A stretch of DNA of 64,000 bases from Homalodisca vitripennis (taxonomy: Eukaryota; Arthropoda; Insecta; Hemiptera; Cicadellidae): contig NC_060215.1 of the NCBI RefSeq assembly GCF_021130785.1, forward strand, positions 118,940,501 through 119,004,500, read 5' to 3'. The notes under the pieces were generated by a model that saw only the letters and a list, made by a program, of their open reading frames with translations, was not told the DNA's origin and ran no database searches. Position 1 is the first letter of the stretch. Each line of letters begins with the position of its first letter. Below are positions 21,723 to 34,497 of the stretch, one piece after another. Position numbers and translations under genes: made by a program.

Positions 21723-22700
21723 CATCGCGTGTTCCCATCTGTTTGCGTGTTTGTAGTCCAGGAGAGTCCCATAGACGCCCGTAGGAGCCGTTGTGGAGAC
21801 ACGATCCGGTTGCGGTCGCTCATCCCTTTATTCTCGCGGTAGTGGAAGTGATCCTCCGGTTCTCTATCCCCTCTTTTCTCGTATTCATTGTATAGCTCCC
21901 GTCGGAGTTGACATGGTCCGATTGCAGTAGCTTATTCCCAGTGATGATTCCTCTCTGTACTTGTTCCTACCCCGATGTCACTGGAAATGGGATGACAAAG
22001 CAGTACTTTCCAGATGAAGGAGGGGTCAGATCAGTGACATTCTTCAGTTAGCGCCGGGTTTACAAACATCACACTCTCTGGTAGTAGGGCTCACCAGTAT
22101 CCGCACCATGCTTGCTACATGTTCTCCGGGGTTCTTACTCTCTAGAATCACATTTTAAAGCTCACAATTTATTAGGCATTAAATTATCCAAATTTAAGCG
22201 TTATTAATTTAGCGTTTTTATTACTTACATTCGTTCTTTATTTGCTTATCGTTTGGTGAAAGATGTGGCTGTTGGGGTTTAAGGTTTTCCTCTGAGAGAG
22301 GGTTGAATCTTTTACTTTATTTCAGGTGGAGCATTCCTCTTGTTGTTTACAACGGCCCATATAACACTCTTCTTATCTGTGTATTGTTGTTATCTATACA
22401 TTTGCCTCTATTTTTCTTAAGGCAGTTAAGGTTTACTTCTAGGACTTCTATAGTTGTGTTTAATCTTGAAACCAGATTTCGAGTTTCTGAGAATTGGGAG
22501 CGCTAACAGTTGATTTCCATAATATACTTTGGTGAGTCTTTGAAGAAACTAGAAATACGTACCTGGTATGTAACCTTGAAATGGGTTTTCTTTTCTGATA
22601 TTTTGATTTCCGCCTTCGATTTTATACGCAAGAGGCGTTGTAATTTTTGTGGGTTGTTAGTCCCAGAGCAAGCCACTTGGGAGGTATAGAGAGTTCTCAT
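21723..22700. other. GC-richer unique stretch beyond the BEL remnant
   Basis: Positions 21723-22140 are clearly richer in G+C than the surroundings but have no open frame. An imperfect internal duplication pairs about 21778-21825 with 21899-21940. It may be leader or flank of another retroelement. The rest is unremarkable; the + frame at 22303-22506 has no motif. Confidence 0.35.
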
Positions 22701-22705
22701 CCTCA

Positions 22706-23672
22706 AGGGGGATGATTGTATGGCAGTTTTTTGTGGTCCGTATAGGTTCTTGAATGAAAGGCATAACTGTAGTCTCCCAGTTTCGTTGTGGACAGGGGAT
22801 GATTCTAGAGGCAGTGTTTTGTGGTACGCATAGCTTCTGGAACGAGAGGCCTGGGTGTAGTCTCGCAGTTTCGTTGTGGACAGGGGATGATTGCAGAGGC
22901 AGTGTTTTGCGGTACGCATAGCTTTTGGAACGAGTGGCCTGGGTGTAGTCTCGCAGTTTCGTTATGGACAGGGGATGATTGCAGAGTCAGTGTTTTGCGG
23001 TACGCATAGCTTTTGGAACGAATGGCCTGGGTGTAGTCTCGCAGTTTCGTTGTGGACACGGGATGATTGTAGAGGCAGTGTTTTGCGGTACGCATAGCTT
23101 CTTGAACGAATGGCCTGGGTGTAGTCTCGCAGTTTCGTTGTGGACACGGGATGATTGTAGAGGCAGTGTTTTGCGGTACGCATAGCTTCTTGAACGAGTG
23201 GCCTGGGTGTAGTCTTGCAGTTTCGTTGTGAACAGGGGATGATTGTAGAGGCAGTGTTTTGCGGTACGCATAGCTTCTTGAACGAGTGGCCTGGGTGTAG
23301 TCTTGCAGTTTCGTTGTGAACAGGGGATGATTGTAGAGGCAGTGTTTTGCGGTACGCATAGCTTCTTGAACGAGTGGCCTGGGTGTAGTCTTGCAGTTTC
23401 GTTGTGAACAGGGGATGATTGTAGAGGCAGTGTTTTGCGGTACGCATAGCTTCCTGAACGAGTGGCCTGGGTGTAGTCTTGCAGTTTCGTTGTGAACAGG
23501 GGATGATTGTAGAGGCAGTGTTTTGCGGTACGCATAGCTTCCTGAACGAGTGGCCTGGGTGTAGTCTTGCAGTTTCGTTGTGAACAGGGGATGATTGTAG
23601 AGGCAGTGTTTTGCGGTACGCATAGCTTCCTGAACGAGAGACCTGGGCGTAGTCTCGCAGTTTCGTTTTGGA
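22706..23672. repeat. Minisatellite, 88-bp unit, about 11 copies
   Basis: Units containing GGGATGATTG recur every 88 bases from about 22709 to 23672. The first copy is strongly diverged. Copies between about 23190 and 23640 are nearly identical, which suggests recent homogenisation at the right side. Minus-strand open frames of 294, 182 and 161 codons cover the array in all three frames. They are products of the repeat, since 88 is not a multiple of 3, and are not called as genes. Confidence 0.95.
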
Positions 23673-24037
23673 GACTGTTGTGATTGCATTATTACTGGAT
23701 GTAGCCTAGAATTATTACTTGACTTACTTATTAATCATGATCATGGGGTTTTTCCGACATCAGTCCTAACTGTAGGCCTATACGTTTCTTCACAAGAATC
23801 TCAAATTGTAATTTCAAATTTTCTTCATTGCAGTAGACATTTATTTTACTATTATTACTTATTAATTGTATTGCATGCGTTAGTCACATAACTTATATTA
23901 GTACGATTATACACGTTTGAATTTCATTTAAAACATCCATTTATACTCATTTTCCATTAATAACTTCTTTTTAAAATAATCAACATTAAAATTACTTTAA
24001 TTTCAGCAACCGAGTTAACAAAGTATTTCTATTGTTC

Positions 24038-24340
24038 TCAGCGATTTTTCAAGAACCCATCAATGGAATAAAACGCTTTTGGCACGAATTTAAGATCTCT
24101 TAATCGAGCTTTCAAACGTTTCTTTGTTGTCAATGCTTTGATGTATTCCATGAGTCTGTTAAACTCTTTGATACCAACCTGAGATGGAAGTTATTCATAA
24201 GCAATTCTTCTATGAGACTGAATCCTCAAGTTGTTACTCTCCCTCGTATTGGAGGACAAGATATGGTGATTTACGTCACCACTTTAACAGTCTTTGTTTG
24301 TTTAGATGACGATGATTTGCCATGTCTGACGGTTGGTGTT
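24038..24340 (-). pseudogene. LINE ORF2 C-terminal fragment
   Basis: Read on the minus strand, the sequence encodes LPSQVGIKEFNRL, KARLRDL and AFYSIDGFL before TGA at 24040-24038. The pattern (xLPSQ-G---NxLP-sIK, L-K-RLK-fL, AFYSVDEF) is the tail of a common insect LINE ORF2, also found here at 27.6 and 55.0 kb. One stop precedes LPSQ. Confidence 0.6.
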
Positions 24341-24637
24341 AAGTGTGTCCATCGTATAAAATATGATGTAGTAGTTTAGTTTTACAATTTAATATTTTAA
24401 GACTTTAGATAACCTCCCATTTCGATTTCAAATTTACAGTCTTTTTTAGTATACACTTTTTAAATAAAACCCCAGACTGTATACTTAATACAATGTAAAT
24501 CGTCTCTTGATTCCTGGAATATTAATACGGCACTATATAGTATATACAGTATATGTAAGTCCTATTCCTCTACAATCATAAAGTGAATCTCGGTAAGAAA
24601 ATGTGTAACCTTTGATTGTAATAGCTACACTTTGATT

Positions 24638-26595
24638 GTAATAGTTCTCACAACCTAGCCACAGAGACTGCGATGTGTCGACGTTTACTAACGTATAACC
24701 AACTCTCTGTAGCAGAAGTAATAGTTCTCACAACCTAGCCACAGAGACTGCGATGTGTCGACGTTTACTAACGTATAACCAACTCTCTGTAGCAGAAGTA
24801 ATAGTTCTCACAACCTAGCCACAGAGACTGCGATGTGTCGACGTTTACTAACGTATAACCAACTCTCTGTAGCAGAAGTAATAGTTCTCACAACCTAGCC
24901 ACAGAGACTGCGATGTGTCGACGTTTACTAACGTATAACCAACTCTCTGTAGCAGAAGTAATAGTTCTCACAACCTAGCCACAGAGACTGCGATGTGTCG
25001 ACGTTTACTAACGTATAACCAACTCTCTGTAGCAGAAGTAATAGTTCTCACACAACCTAGCCACAAGGACTGCGATGTGTCGACGTTTACTAACGTATAA
25101 CCAACTCTCTGTAGCAGAAGTAATAGTTCTCACAACCTAGCCACAGAGACTGCGATGTGTCGACGTTTACTAAACGTATAACCAACTCTCTGTAGCAGAA
25201 GTAATAGTTCTCACAACCTAGCCACAGAGACTGCGATGTGTCGACGTTTACTAACGTATAACCAACTCTCTGTATGCAGAAGTAATAGTTCTCACAACCT
25301 AGACACAGAGACTGCGATGTGTCGACGTTTACTAACGTATAACCAACTCTCTGTAGCAGAAGTAATAGTTCTCACAACCTAGCCACAGAGACTGCGATGT
25401 GTCGACGTTTACTAACGTATAACCAACTCTCTGTAGCAGAAGTAATAGTTCTCACAACCTAGCCACAGAGACTGCGATGTGTCGACGTTTACTAACGTAT
25501 AACCAACTCTCTGTAGCAGAAGTAATAGTTCTCACAACCTAGCCACAGAGACTGCGATGTGTCGACGTTTACTAAACGTATAACCAACTCTCTGTAGCAG
25601 AAGTAATAGTTCTCACAACCTAGCCACAGAGACTGCGATGTGTCGACGTTTACTTACGTATAACCAACTCTCTGTAGCAGAAGTAATAGTTCTCACAACC
25701 TAGCCACAGAGACTGCGATGTGTCGACGTTTACTAACGTATAACCAACTCTCTGTAGCAGAAGTAATAGTTCTCAAACCTAGCCACAGAGACTGCGATGT
25801 GTCGACGTTTACTAACGTATAACCAACACTCTCTGTAGCAGAAGTAATAGTTCTCACTAACCTAGCACAGAGACTGCGATGTGTTCGACGTTTACTAACG
25901 TATAACCAACTCTCTGTAGCAGAAGTAATAGTTCTCACAACCTAGCACAGAGACTGCGATGTGTCGACGTTTACTAACGTATAACCAACTCTCTGTAGCA
26001 GAAGTAATAGTTCTCACAACCAAGCCACAGAGACTGCGATGTGTCGACGTTTACTAAAACGTATAACCAACTCTCTGTAGCAGAGTAATAGTTCTCACAA
26101 CCTAGCCACAGAGACTGCGATGTGTCGACGTTTACTAACGTATAACCAACGTCTCTGTAGCAGATAAGTAAATAGTTCTCACAACCTAGCCACAGAGACT
26201 GCGATGTTTCGACGTTTACTAACGTATAACCAACTCTCTGTTAGCAGAATAGTAATAGTTCTCACAACCAGCCACAAGAGACGATGTTGTCGACGTTTAC
26301 TAACGTAACCAATGTGTCGACTGCGTCTACTAACGTATAACCAACTCTCTGTAGCAGAAGTAATAGCAGAAGTTAATATGTCTGTAAACAATATTACGAT
26401 TTGTCGACGTTTACTTTCCAACTCTCTGTAAACTGTATAAATGTGTGTCTAAACGTATAACCAACTCACTGTATAAAGTAATATTCTCACAACCCTAGCT
26501 ACAGAGACTGCGATTTGTACGACGTTACTAACGATAACCAACTCTCTGTAGCAAAGTTAACAATTACAATGTTTCGACGTTTACTAAATTTTACA
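24638..26595. repeat. Satellite A, 80-bp unit, about 24 copies
   Basis: The unit starts GTAATAGTTCTCACAACC and carries GTGTCGACG. Copies from 24638 to about 25040 are essentially identical. Beyond that, single-base indels appear, and past about 26170 they become so frequent that the unit dissolves. Open frames on the minus strand are repeat artefacts. Confidence 0.95.
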
Positions 26596-26779
26596 ACTGC
26601 GTGGTGTCGTAGTTTTTCGTATTATTTAAGTAAATTGAGTTAAATCGTTTGGCTACAAGAAAGCTTTTTTACTACTTTGGCATGGAAGGTTCATCACCGT
26701 AAACATGTCACAAAAAGATTCAATTTGTTATTTTATTTCAAACTTTTGTATCAGTAAACCCTAGTTTCTCAGAACGCCA

Positions 26780-27060
26780 TGACATAAAATAATACTCGTA
26801 TACGAGATCGAGAGCCGGTCGTTCCCGGCCACCCTCCGTCGGAACCAGGGACACAAGAACCTATTAGTAACCAGAGAGGTCAAAATAATGTTTTAATGGG
26901 CTATAAAGATTGTTTTGCTGTGTTATGGGCTGTACGTGCCAGACAGCGGGAACCGGAGAACAACAGTGGGCTATAAACTATCCAGCCGCGGCGGTGAGCC
27001 TTCTCGGTCACTGCTACTGGAATATTAGCGATACCCCCTGAGAGTGAGAGGATTGTAAAA
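26780..27060. other. GC-rich island with a 12-bp palindrome
   Basis: The G+C content is well above that of the flanks. CTCGTATACGAG (26795-26806) is a perfect palindrome. A 38-codon ATG frame starts near 26927 (MGCTCQTAGT) and contains no known domain. I cannot say what it is. Confidence 0.3.
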
Positions 27061-27615
27061 ATATGTTTATGTTGTAATGTTACGATTGTATCATATTAAA
27101 ATCAATAATACATAATAATTCAAAATTGTACAATCTTACGAATAGACTGATACGCTATTACTTTCATTTATGAAACATATGTGTGAATATAATATTATAT
27201 GATGAATTCTCATAGAATTCTTGAATTCTAATCACAATAAAATTAGTATGTGAGGATTTGTCTTATGAATATCCGAAGTAACTATTTAGACGGCAATAAT
27301 TCATATGAAACCCTTATTGTTGCCTAAAAGTTTTCATTCAATATGTAAATTAATGTATTTATTCTAATACTTGTACTTAGTACATCTTAGGCATATAGCA
27401 AAGGAAGACCTAAACACTTTACTTTTGCCAAGTCGAAAATTTTCGAAAACGAAGAGCTAGACCTGACTTTCTGCACCCCGTTCATTGCTACGATGACGCT
27501 ATAAACAAGATTTATAAAACTTTTTGCTATTATTTAATGTTACAAAGAACCATGATAAAAATTTTGTGGCACATTATTATAATGTTAAGGCAACGTTTTA
27601 TTCGATTTTATCAAC

Positions 27616-27747
27616 AGATTTCCAAATTCTATGAAAACTCCCAAGGTGTCAAAAGCTCGTTTGAAGCGCTTTCTGGTGTCATATGCATTCTACAGCGTTG
27701 ACGAGTTTCTGGCGTTTAACTGGGAGACCGCCCAATTCGATGACTGA
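27616..27747 (+). pseudogene. LINE ORF2 C-terminal fragment
   Basis: The 43-codon frame reads PNSMKTPK, KARLKRFL and AFYSVDEFLAFNWE, then TGA. It matches the LINE tail pattern seen at 24038-24340 and 54960-55100. It is the only tail of this kind on the + strand. Confidence 0.65.
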
Positions 27748-27834
27748 CTCCAGCGCTGGAAGTGGGTCGAGATTGGCGAAGTATGAATGAGACTTGAATG
27801 CATGAACAATTATGTATGTTTGGACGTAGTGATA

Positions 27835-28430
27835 ATGTAAATAAAATGAAAAATTCTTTATTTATACAGGCAGAGTTATGCCGCGTTGCCCTTTCTTACA
27901 CTTAAACTGCGACAACGTAAAATTTCAAAATTAAATAAATATTACCTTAAAAATAACAAAATAAAGAAATAATTACATTTAAACAATGTGGTGAAATCCA
28001 TATAACATTTTAACATGTTATAATTAAAATTTAACACGTTAATAAATTAACTATTTTTGTTATTCTTAAAACATATAAAATAAAATTATACATTTAATAT
28101 AAAAATAATTTAAAGTATTTATTGCTAAAGAATCCTAACTTTTATCACACACAATCTCACATTCATCCCTCTGCCAGTGTCACGCCCACACAATCTCAGA
28201 CCGGACCTGCCTCGGCTAACCGCTGAAGATACGTATCTTTCAGTTTCGGCACAAACCGGGAACGGCTATCGATGAAAGTAATTGGTTGGGGAAGGGCATT
28301 CTACAACCTACAAGCCATTACATGGAATGACTTACCAAACACTGCAGCCCTGTGCTGTGGCATTCTCAAAATGTATGAGCCAGAGCGAGTGCTCCTTACA
28401 CCTACATGAGACAGATTTAAAATATTCAGA
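27835..28430 (-). mobile_element. 5'-truncated LINE 3' end
   Basis: The minus strand encodes VGVRSTRSGSYILRMPQHRA, then FGKSFHVMACRL, TAG where Trp is expected, NALP and RFVPKLKDTYLQ, with a stop at 28198-28196. This is the usual C-terminal segment of Jockey-type ORF2 proteins (sF---ACRLWNaLP). About 340 bases of AT-rich 3' UTR follow to about 27835, including AATAAAGAATTTTTCAT at the end. The single Trp-to-stop change is the only break seen in about 75 codons. Confidence 0.65.
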
Positions 28431-29881
28431 AAAATATCTTGGAAAACCACATTTCAATATTGAATGAACTAGTTTTAGACTTTTGATGGATCATTGATCT
28501 TTTAATTTTAGAATATTTGACTGAATATAGTAAGGTGTGATGTGCTCGTCCCTTCTCACATCGTAAACTTAACGTATACGATAGTTTTGAGTTCTGTGCA
28601 GCTACTCACTAAGTACTGTGGTCATAACATTGATCATGGAGTTAAAGTACTTGAAATGTGGAAGTACAAGTAATTTAGTAAAGAGCAGCTTGATATGTTC
28701 TGGTAAAAATCGTTTTAAACGTTTGAGTGATTGAATAAATGCGAAAACCCGTTTACACATCTCCGCAACAGCGTTAGTCCTAGTCAGTCTAGTTTATAAT
28801 GTAGTGTGAGAGCTTAAAATGTATAATAAATTATGACGTTTGCTATACATTGTGCAATTGTTACGAGTACTTAAAGTTTCGATTTGATATAAGACGATCA
28901 TATTTTAAATACCAATATGAGCCAAATGTTTAAGATAATTTACCATCACGTCTATATAATATTTGTTATTTCATTTTATTTATATTTTGATTATACTAGC
29001 AAGTTAAATGTATACTTTATTAAAATATATTCTTTAGTATTGAAGCTATTCTGAAAAACACATTAACTACAGACCGGGCACTTGTATTTTGTTTACAAAC
29101 TAAACATTTATCAACACATTTGTTGAACACTTGAGATTGTCATGTATAAATGTACATATTATTTTGGTTTCCACTGTATTACATTCTCATTCATTCAGTA
29201 GTTTAGTTGGTAAACTATTTTAAAATTATATATAACAACTACTAACCAGTTACTACAATCATTTATTTCAAATCATATCACCCACAATCTCGGATATTGG
29301 TAGACGATATTCTATTATTACTCTGCCCTCTATCTGGTTTTTCACTTAAGTGAAATGAGGTTACTCTTGTATTTTTATAGAGCAAAATATAAAGTCATCG
29401 ACGTGATTATAGAACCAATGGAAACATTAGCATACAAGAAAGCGTGAACTACATTTTTGTTGTTGGCGCAATGTAGTAATATCATTGGCTGCTGGAATTC
29501 CAGTTTGTTTTTGTTACGCCATCTTGGTATTGTTTGTAACTCTTAGGATCATTCATTGTAACTACTGTCTTATTCGGTACTATATATTGTAATATCTTTA
29601 TCTAGTGTTTAAGTTTAATTTTATAATAGTGCTAAGGTGTATGTAAATACATCGCATCATGTTTTTTAGCTGACATTAAACACTAAAAAGGCGTTATTTT
29701 TAAAGTTTTGTGTATTTTGTGTTTTAATGCTAGCAATGTATTTCAGCCACTAATTAATTCTACAACTTGAATGACAGAACAGTCTAATAGCTGCATTGAT
29801 CATGTACTTGCAAAAATAAGCAACTCAAATTAAGTATTAATTGACAACTCAATAACAGAAAGCAACAAAGCATATCACTGT

Positions 29882-30004
29882 ATGACAGCTAGGTGGCTGC
29901 TCTATGGAGGGGGTGGGGAGGCAACAGCTGACGCCATGTCGGTCAAGGTCACAGTCCTTGGCTTACCGCACGAACTGCAAGAAACTGGACAGCTTACTGA
30001 ATAA
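29882..30004 (+). other. GC-rich patch with a 40-codon ATG frame and FTZ-F1-type site
   Basis: ATG at 29882 opens 40 codons to TAA at 30002-30004 in a patch markedly richer in G+C than its flanks. TCAAGGTCA (29943-29951) matches the monomeric FTZ-F1 nuclear-receptor consensus. The peptide has no recognisable domain. A regulatory patch is as likely as a coding one. Confidence 0.2.
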
Positions 30005-32877
30005 TTTTGGAATGACGTAAATTTACAAAAAAATGCTTCGCATGCTTTCAATGTTCCTTATAGAAAATTAATTAACAATAATTAATAGACAATGCAAAAA
30101 GGAAATTATGCTCAAAAAACGAAAAAGTAATTAGGTTGTTCCCATGAATTGACATTGATACTTGTAAACGAATACAAACTAGTAATGCATTGTTAAAAAG
30201 AGTTCAAAGTTGGCTCAACAATAATGATATGTGTTGATCATTGTGCTGAAATAGAACAAAAGGAACAAATTAGATATTTAGTAAAGAATTTTATAAAGAA
30301 AATATATATTTTCTCTCGTACTCCAAGGGCTGAGCGTTTAGTGAAGACTCTCCTGCCACTTTCTGACGAGGAAATCCGATTTCTGCCTGACTGTATACAC
30401 GACCACTGTAGAACGAGATCACCTACAGAGCTTACATTTGGGGTGAAACTCCACCTTTTATACTCCATTGACATTGGCTATGATAAACTCAAGCTAATTG
30501 GTATTTCTGTGAAAAGGTGGTTCTAGTTACCATTGTGTGGTGTTATAGGTAACCATGTTGGCAATCACATAACATTATGGCTGTTTTTTATATCAAAACT
30601 CAGAATTAAAAATTACTAAAAAGAGTTCGATGTGAATGTTAATCATATGAGATATTCCAGTAACTTATCAACAAGTGTGACGAAGTTACTTTGTTAGATC
30701 GACATTTCCTACGATGCTTGAGCATTTTAGTATGCAAACTTTATAGCTATCTAAGCGGATAAATAGTTCTATACAATAATTTTTTTTATTGTGATTATTA
30801 ATTTATAAAAATAGGATTCATTGTATTAACTCAATGATTTGTCTGTTAATTAAATTCAAATATTTTTATCGACTTTAAACTAAATTTGTGAACATCTATA
30901 GTGTGGAAATATATAGCTCAGATTTATATAGCAGGGATATAATATACATTCAAATTATAATGAAATACATTTTATAAATTAATAGTACCCAAAAACATGT
31001 TTGAATATGTCAATACCCTTAAAATAGAGGGAATATCTTCTATAAACCATTACGTGTTTGACACTTGTGTGTGATATGTATATTGAGAATCGACCAATTT
31101 ATGTTATTATTCTCGGGGAAAGTTTGATAAATGGTTCAAAGTATGCTATAATGATCAGATTAATAATGCTGCAACTAGTACTTTGTTTTTGTTTCAGAGA
31201 AATTTGTAGTGTAGTAGTGATTAAAAAGGCATTGAAGAAACCCAAAAATTATTTTTAATATTTAATGAACAGTTTGCTATTTTCCATATTTTGTACAAGA
31301 GTTAATGAAAGTAATAGAAGCATTAGTTTTAAAGTTAAAAAAAATATAAGGGTGATATTAAGCAAGATGTAGGGGTTGATTTCACCCTTGTGTATAAGCT
31401 AAGTCGAAAGAGGTACGTATTTGCTAACTTTATCCAATGTTGCATTGCTTAACCAATTTTATCAAAATTAGTTAATTAGTTTTTAGCTACAAGTTTTGAA
31501 AAAAATATTGATATGCACTCATTAAATATATTCATTACAAATCATTACAATTACAGGGAATTGAAACTCTGTAAGTTTTGCATGTGAGTAGCACTACTTG
31601 TAACACGTAGTGTTCCTTATACATGAAATGGGCGAGACTTTTGCAATAACTCCACACAGTTTTCGTATACAATTCACGAAAAATAAGATTATGTTTAAAT
31701 TACAATGTGAAAAAAGAATAAATGAACAATATATTGTTATTATATGGAAGAAGATTTTACTAAAACTAAAAATAATTTTATTAATAGGTGATTCAAAATT
31801 GTTAAATAACTGTATAATATATAAAATTGTTCTATATTAACTATGTTATGACATGTTTGTTAAATCGTACTTCTGGTGATATTTAAACTACAGATTTGAC
31901 TAGTGAAACAATCACAAAATATTCAATTATTAAACTCTGGTAGACTGGTGAAATGTTTTAGATAGAGTGTTGGGTGCATTTCTATAAACAATCAATTTCT
32001 ATAACAAAGAAAATAAAAGTAGTGTTGACAGACAACATGACAGCAACACGCTTTCATTAACCCCTTTCCAATTATTTGAAGTGAAGTTCTTTACCTACTT
32101 CAGTGGTTACTCAATGTTGTACGAGTACAGTCCCTCGGCTCTTACAGTTTCAGAGAACATTAATAAATATCTTATAAATGAAGCTTTTATAAGCCAAAAT
32201 ATAGAAGACAGCATAAATTTAGTAGTTGTATAAAAATTATCATCGTCAAATGAAGTTTTACACCGGAAGTTCTCTAAAGTACATTAAGTAAAGAATGCAA
32301 TTAATTGAGTTCATTATGAACAAATAGTTGCTGCTTTGTGAATTTCTTTTATATTTTTATTGTGTGTAAACAATTCCAAATGTATTAAATCGTTTAAATA
32401 TTGTCTAAAATTTAAATAGAAAGAAATTGTTCAACCCCTTTGATGAACTTTAGCTAAAAGAGTCAAAAGTTGTTTATTGTTAGTTAACTTTGAGTTATGT
32501 GTCACGAAAATTTGTATTATTTCACCAAATTACAAATAATCTGGGAGAATTTTCGTATGTTTTCTTCATAAAATCTTTATTTCAACGAATTATTCAATTA
32601 AATTAACTCAATTTGTACGGCCTCTCTAGAGATTAGCATAATCGTTCCAAACAATTCAAAAATTTCCCGGCCATTACGTTTTTGTCAGAAACTTTTTATA
32701 TTGTCAGGTATTAATTCTATACTGTTCTAAAAATTAGTACAAAACAAGCACAAAGTCATAGTATATATTATTTTCATTAAAGTCTGACATGGCCGGCCCA
32801 GAGATAAGTCATGTCCAACCAAACAAAGTTGGCTGCAGGACACCGCTAACGTGGAGTCTGAATAAACAACAATTCCA

Positions 32878-32900
32878 CTAAACGAGTCGCACTCGTTTAG
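32878..32900. repeat. Perfect 10-bp stem hairpin
   Basis: CTAAACGAGT and ACTCGTTTAG flank a 3-base CGC loop. No T-run follows, so it is not obviously a transcription signal. Confidence 0.7.
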
Positions 32901-34457
32901 GCTACTATAACGTTTGTGTAAGTTATATGCTGTTTTCTTATGGTTTGAAGATCACTGTCATCGTTTAGCCAAAATATAATGAAACGAATTTAGATATTTC
33001 TTTTAGAATTAGGCTACTGAAAATTCCTCCAGTAACTTTTTCGTAAATAATCTTTATTAGTACTCAACTGATGCCCATATCAGGATAAAATGAGGTTAAA
33101 TCATTAGAGCCTTCGCAGATAGATCAGTTGATAAGCGGTTGGTCGTGCGCATCGTTATCGTTAGTAATAAACACTGAACTTCTTAAGTTCATGTAATAAA
33201 ATTTAAAATTTTGTGTGGAAAAAAAGTCAATTTGCTGGATGTACTAATATTCTTTTCAATATTACTACACAAATTATAACTTTAAACGTCAAAGTCATCA
33301 CCGCAAATACATACTAAAACACCAAATATTAACAGTGTAATCAGATGTTCAAATGGTGGATAAATATAATAGTTTATAAATTTAATAATATTAGAGAAAT
33401 TTAATTCACGAAAATAAGAAAAGATGAAAAGGGGTATTTTATTATATTTCTTGTCCCTGGAGTCAATAATAATAATATCAGCGAGATGAATAATAGTGTC
33501 AGTATGAGAGTTAAGGTGATAAGGATTGCGTTCAATGTTCAAGAAATATTTAAAAATCAAACAAAGCTACGGGTGTGGAACGGTATAACTGTAGGTTAAT
33601 CAGAGTGCATATTGGGACGTGACAAAACCGTGTTTTGCTCACGTAGGCTCTGATACGTGAGGTCACCTGAGCTATAAGTAGTTTAATGTTCCATTGTCTG
33701 CGAGTTGATTTCCACAGAACCATTACCTGCAGTACATTAATGCAGGTTTATCTTTCTTCATTTTTAACGACATGACTGCAAATATAGTACAGCAAATCTC
33801 TTGTAACTTTATACGTGAAAACTGTTACTACAACACTTACTGTGATCTGAACATTGTAATATATTTTACGGTGTGAAAATAAAAATAGATGTCTGCAGTC
33901 CAACTTAACTCTCCGCACCCAGAAATATTCAAATTACTTAAACTATTACTAAGGATAATTTTACAAGATTTACGATTTATATCTGTTTGAAAAAGATGCC
34001 TAGTTCTTATCAGTAAAGCAAAACTAAATTTTTTAATATCAACATAATTCTACACAGTTTAATATTTTAAATGATTTACATGTATTTGGAATTATGGTCT
34101 CTTTTACGTAAATATAGCAAAGATATACATAGACTGAGCATAATACTCAAATAGTGATTTATCTAATATACGCAAGTTACCATGATTATCGATGGTAATA
34201 AATTGTGAACTGATTTTAACAAGTCTATTTCTATTAGTGAACATTAAACGGTTCAATAAATATAATTGAAACTTTTCTTACCGTCTAATTTAACTTATTG
34301 TAAGTATGATAATAGTTTTCATTATACATCTTTTATTAATTAATATATCTTTGTGATATAATCCTAAAAACCAATCTTAGGTGTTATTGCTTCACGTCAG
34401 GTCAAGTTATTTCAGAAGGATATTGATAATAAAAATATAAAAATGAAAAGAAAAAAA

Positions 34458-34497
34458 ATTTTAATATCATGATATATATATATATTGATATTAAAAT
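34458..34497. repeat. Inverted repeat, 12-bp arms
   Basis: ATTTTAATATCA (34458-34469) and TGATATTAAAAT (34486-34497) flank a 16-base AT loop. It may be a tiny MITE relic or chance in AT-rich sequence. Confidence 0.6.

Noticed and set aside
22805..23689. 294-codon minus-strand open frame as a protein-coding gene
   Set aside because: It is wholly explained by a stop-free 88-bp tandem repeat; overlapping frames in the other two phases are equally open.
30224..30526. 100-codon + strand open frame
   Set aside because: A similarly long antisense frame overlaps it; no motif or splice evidence favours either strand.
33110..33190. tRNA gene suggested by GATAGATCAGTTGATAAGC
   Set aside because: It has an A-box-like word only; no B box, acceptor stem or anticodon arm could be paired.
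33771..33876. Short ATG frame after a TATAAG box at 33673
   Set aside because: It is only about 35 codons, has no signal peptide and no good initiator at the right distance.
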